Source: an uncultured Collinsella sp.
Lineage (GTDB): Bacteria > Actinomycetota > Coriobacteriia > Coriobacteriales > Coriobacteriaceae
Direction: 5' to 3'
NCBI GenBank assembly: GCA_902489515.1
Contig: CABUAL010000102.1
Location: 1 to 6,822, forward strand
DNA length: 6,822 bases
This document shows positions 5,685 to 6,822 of the stretch, piece by piece. The first letter of the stretch is position 1. The number at the start of each line of letters is the position of its first letter. The notes under the pieces were generated by a model that saw only the letters and a program-made list of their open reading frames with translations, searched no databases and was not told the origin of the DNA. Position numbers and translations under genes: made by a program.

Positions 5685-6822
5685 GCGATTGCAAGAGGGT
5701 TTACCGTTTTGGAACCGACGCCCAGGGCACCTGTGTCACTGAGGGCGACAAGTCCATGAACTTCGTGCTTGGCGGCAAGGGCGCAAACCTTGCCGAGATG
5801 AGCCGCATCGGCCTGCCGGTTCCCGGTGGCTTTACCATTACCTGCCAGACTTGCGTCGAGTACTCCGGTGCCGGCAACGTGTGGCCCGGGGGCGCACTCG
5901 ATGAGATCGTTGCTGCCGAGGCGGACCTCGAGGCCCGCTGCGGCAAGAAGCTCGGCGACGCCTCCGATCCGCTGCTCGTGTCGGTTCGCTCGGGCGCTCC
6001 GTTCTCCATGCCCGGTATGATGGACACGGTCCTCAACTTGGGCCTCAATGACGATTCCGTCCAGGGCCTCATCGCGCAGACGCAGAACCCGCGTTTTGCC
6101 TGGGATAGCTACCGCCGCTTTATCCAGATGTTTTCCAATGTCGTCATGGGCGTTGACGCCGACCTGTTCGAGAACGCCCTGACCCAGGCCCGTCTGGTCG
6201 CCGGCGTTCGCGTCGATTCCGAGCTTTCGGCCGAGGACCTGCAGGAACTCGTCGAGACCTTTAAGGGCATCTTCTCCGAGAACGTCGATGCCTCCCTGTA
6301 TCCCGAGCTCGAGGTCGCTGACGGCAAGCCCGTTTTCCCGCACGACCCGGAGCTTCAGCTACGCCTTGCCATCCAGGCCGTCTTTGGCAGCTGGATGAAC
6401 GAGCGTGCCTGCATCTACCGCAAGCAGCATGGCATTTCCGACGACCTCGGCACCGCCGTCAACGTGCAGGCCATGGCCTTTGGCAACAAGGGCGAGACCT
6501 CTGCGACGGGCGTCGCCTTTACGCGTAATCCGGCTGACGGCACCAAGGAGTTCTACGGTGACTTTTTGGTTAATGCCCAGGGCGAGGACGTCGTCGCCGG
6601 TATCCGCAACACCGAGCCCATCGCCGACCTCAAGGCCACCCCGGGCCTCGAGTCTGCAGGTGAGGAGCTCGAGCGCGTGTTCCTGACGCTCGAGGACCAT
6701 TACCGCGATATGTGCGATATCGAGTTCACCATCGAGCAGGGCAAGCTCTGGATGCTCCAGACACGCGTGGGTAAACGCACTGCCATCGCCGCCCTGCGCA
6801 TCGCCATCGAAATGGTCGAGGA
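5681..6822 (+). CDS. ppdK: Pyruvate, phosphate dikinase, N-terminal part (runs off window)
   Basis: PPDK interconverts pyruvate + ATP + Pi and PEP + AMP + PPi in the cytoplasm. In fermenting anaerobes it often serves PPi-linked glycolysis or PEP resynthesis. About 380 codons are present of a family that usually has about 870-900 residues. This covers nearly all of the ATP-grasp nucleotide-binding domain. Landmarks are RVYRFG (6-11), LGGKGANLAEMSRIGLPVPGGFTIT (30-54, glycine-rich loop), LLVSVRSG then APFSMPGMMDTVLNLGLN (98-123), QAMAFGNKGETSATGVAFTRNP (central ATP-grasp block) and LQTRVGKRTA (359-368), with the nucleotide-contacting Arg362. The swivelling phosphohistidine domain, with the Thr-His target of PDRP, and the PEP/pyruvate barrel lie beyond the window. 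The start is GTG, chosen by its ribosome site and the N-terminal match. The sequence ends in an incomplete codon. Confidence 0.96.
   Translation, partial: MSDCKRVYRFGTDAQGTCVTEGDKSMNFVLGGKGANLAEMSRIGLPVPGGFTITCQTCVEYSGAGNVWPGGALDEIVAAEADLEARCGKKLGDASDPLLVSVRSGAPFSMPGMMDTVLNLGLNDDSVQGLIAQTQNPRFAWDSYRRFIQMFSNVVMGVDADLFENALTQARLVAGVRVDSELSAEDLQELVETFKGIFSENVDASLYPELEVADGKPVFPHDPELQLRLAIQAVFGSWMNERACIYRKQHGISDDLGTAVNVQAMAFGNKGETSATGVAFTRNPADGTKEFYGDFLVNAQGEDVVAGIRNTEPIADLKATPGLESAGEELERVFLTLEDHYRDMCDIEFTIEQGKLWMLQTRVGKRTAIAALRIAIEMVE

Noticed and set aside
5639..6343. A 234-codon minus-strand frame opposite the start of ppdK
   Set aside because: It is antisense to a clear PPDK domain with conserved motifs and has no recognisable product.

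Overview
This window looks like ordinary housekeeping chromosome from a moderately high-GC bacterium. The best fit is the class Coriobacteriia (Actinomycetota), probably close to Collinsella. That placement is an inference from three things: G/C-ending codons throughout, actinobacterial-style TrmD and LepB, and a glyQ-glyS-PDRP-ppdK neighbourhood of the kind found in fermentative anaerobes. I could not check it by database search. All recognisable genes are on the + strand. There are no mobile elements, CRISPR arrays, tRNA or rRNA genes, and no sign of recent transfer.

Left block (1-1458): the 3' end of rimM (ribosome maturation), trmD (tRNA m1G37 methyltransferase) and lepB (type I signal peptidase). 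They are packed 10 and 2 nt apart, so almost certainly co-transcribed and translationally coupled. rplS, which often sits between trmD and lepB, is absent here.

Middle block (1518-4529): glyQ and glyS, the two subunits of the bacterial alpha2beta2 glycyl-tRNA synthetase, 3 nt apart. A 59-nt gap before glyQ holds a possible -10 box.

Right block (4564-6822): a pyruvate phosphate dikinase regulatory protein (a bifunctional kinase/phosphorylase, DUF299/PDRP family), then a 250-bp intergenic region, then the 5' part of ppdK, which begins with GTG and runs off the window after about 380 codons. PPDK interconverts pyruvate + ATP + Pi and PEP + AMP + PPi. The PDRP switches it off and on by reversible threonine phosphorylation, so the two form one control module.

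No wholly new protein system is visible. The unexplained structure lies between the genes. A small hairpin, TGCGC-GTAA-G(C/T)GCA, sits just upstream of the ribosome binding sites of both the PDRP gene and ppdK, with its one difference preserving pairing as a G-U wobble. A shorter GTAA-loop hairpin spans the glyQ/glyS stop-start junction. The ppdK upstream region also carries spaced TTTACC repeats, a stable 8-bp hairpin just after a TATAGT box, and a six-codon mini-ORF whose TGA overlaps the ppdK GTG start.
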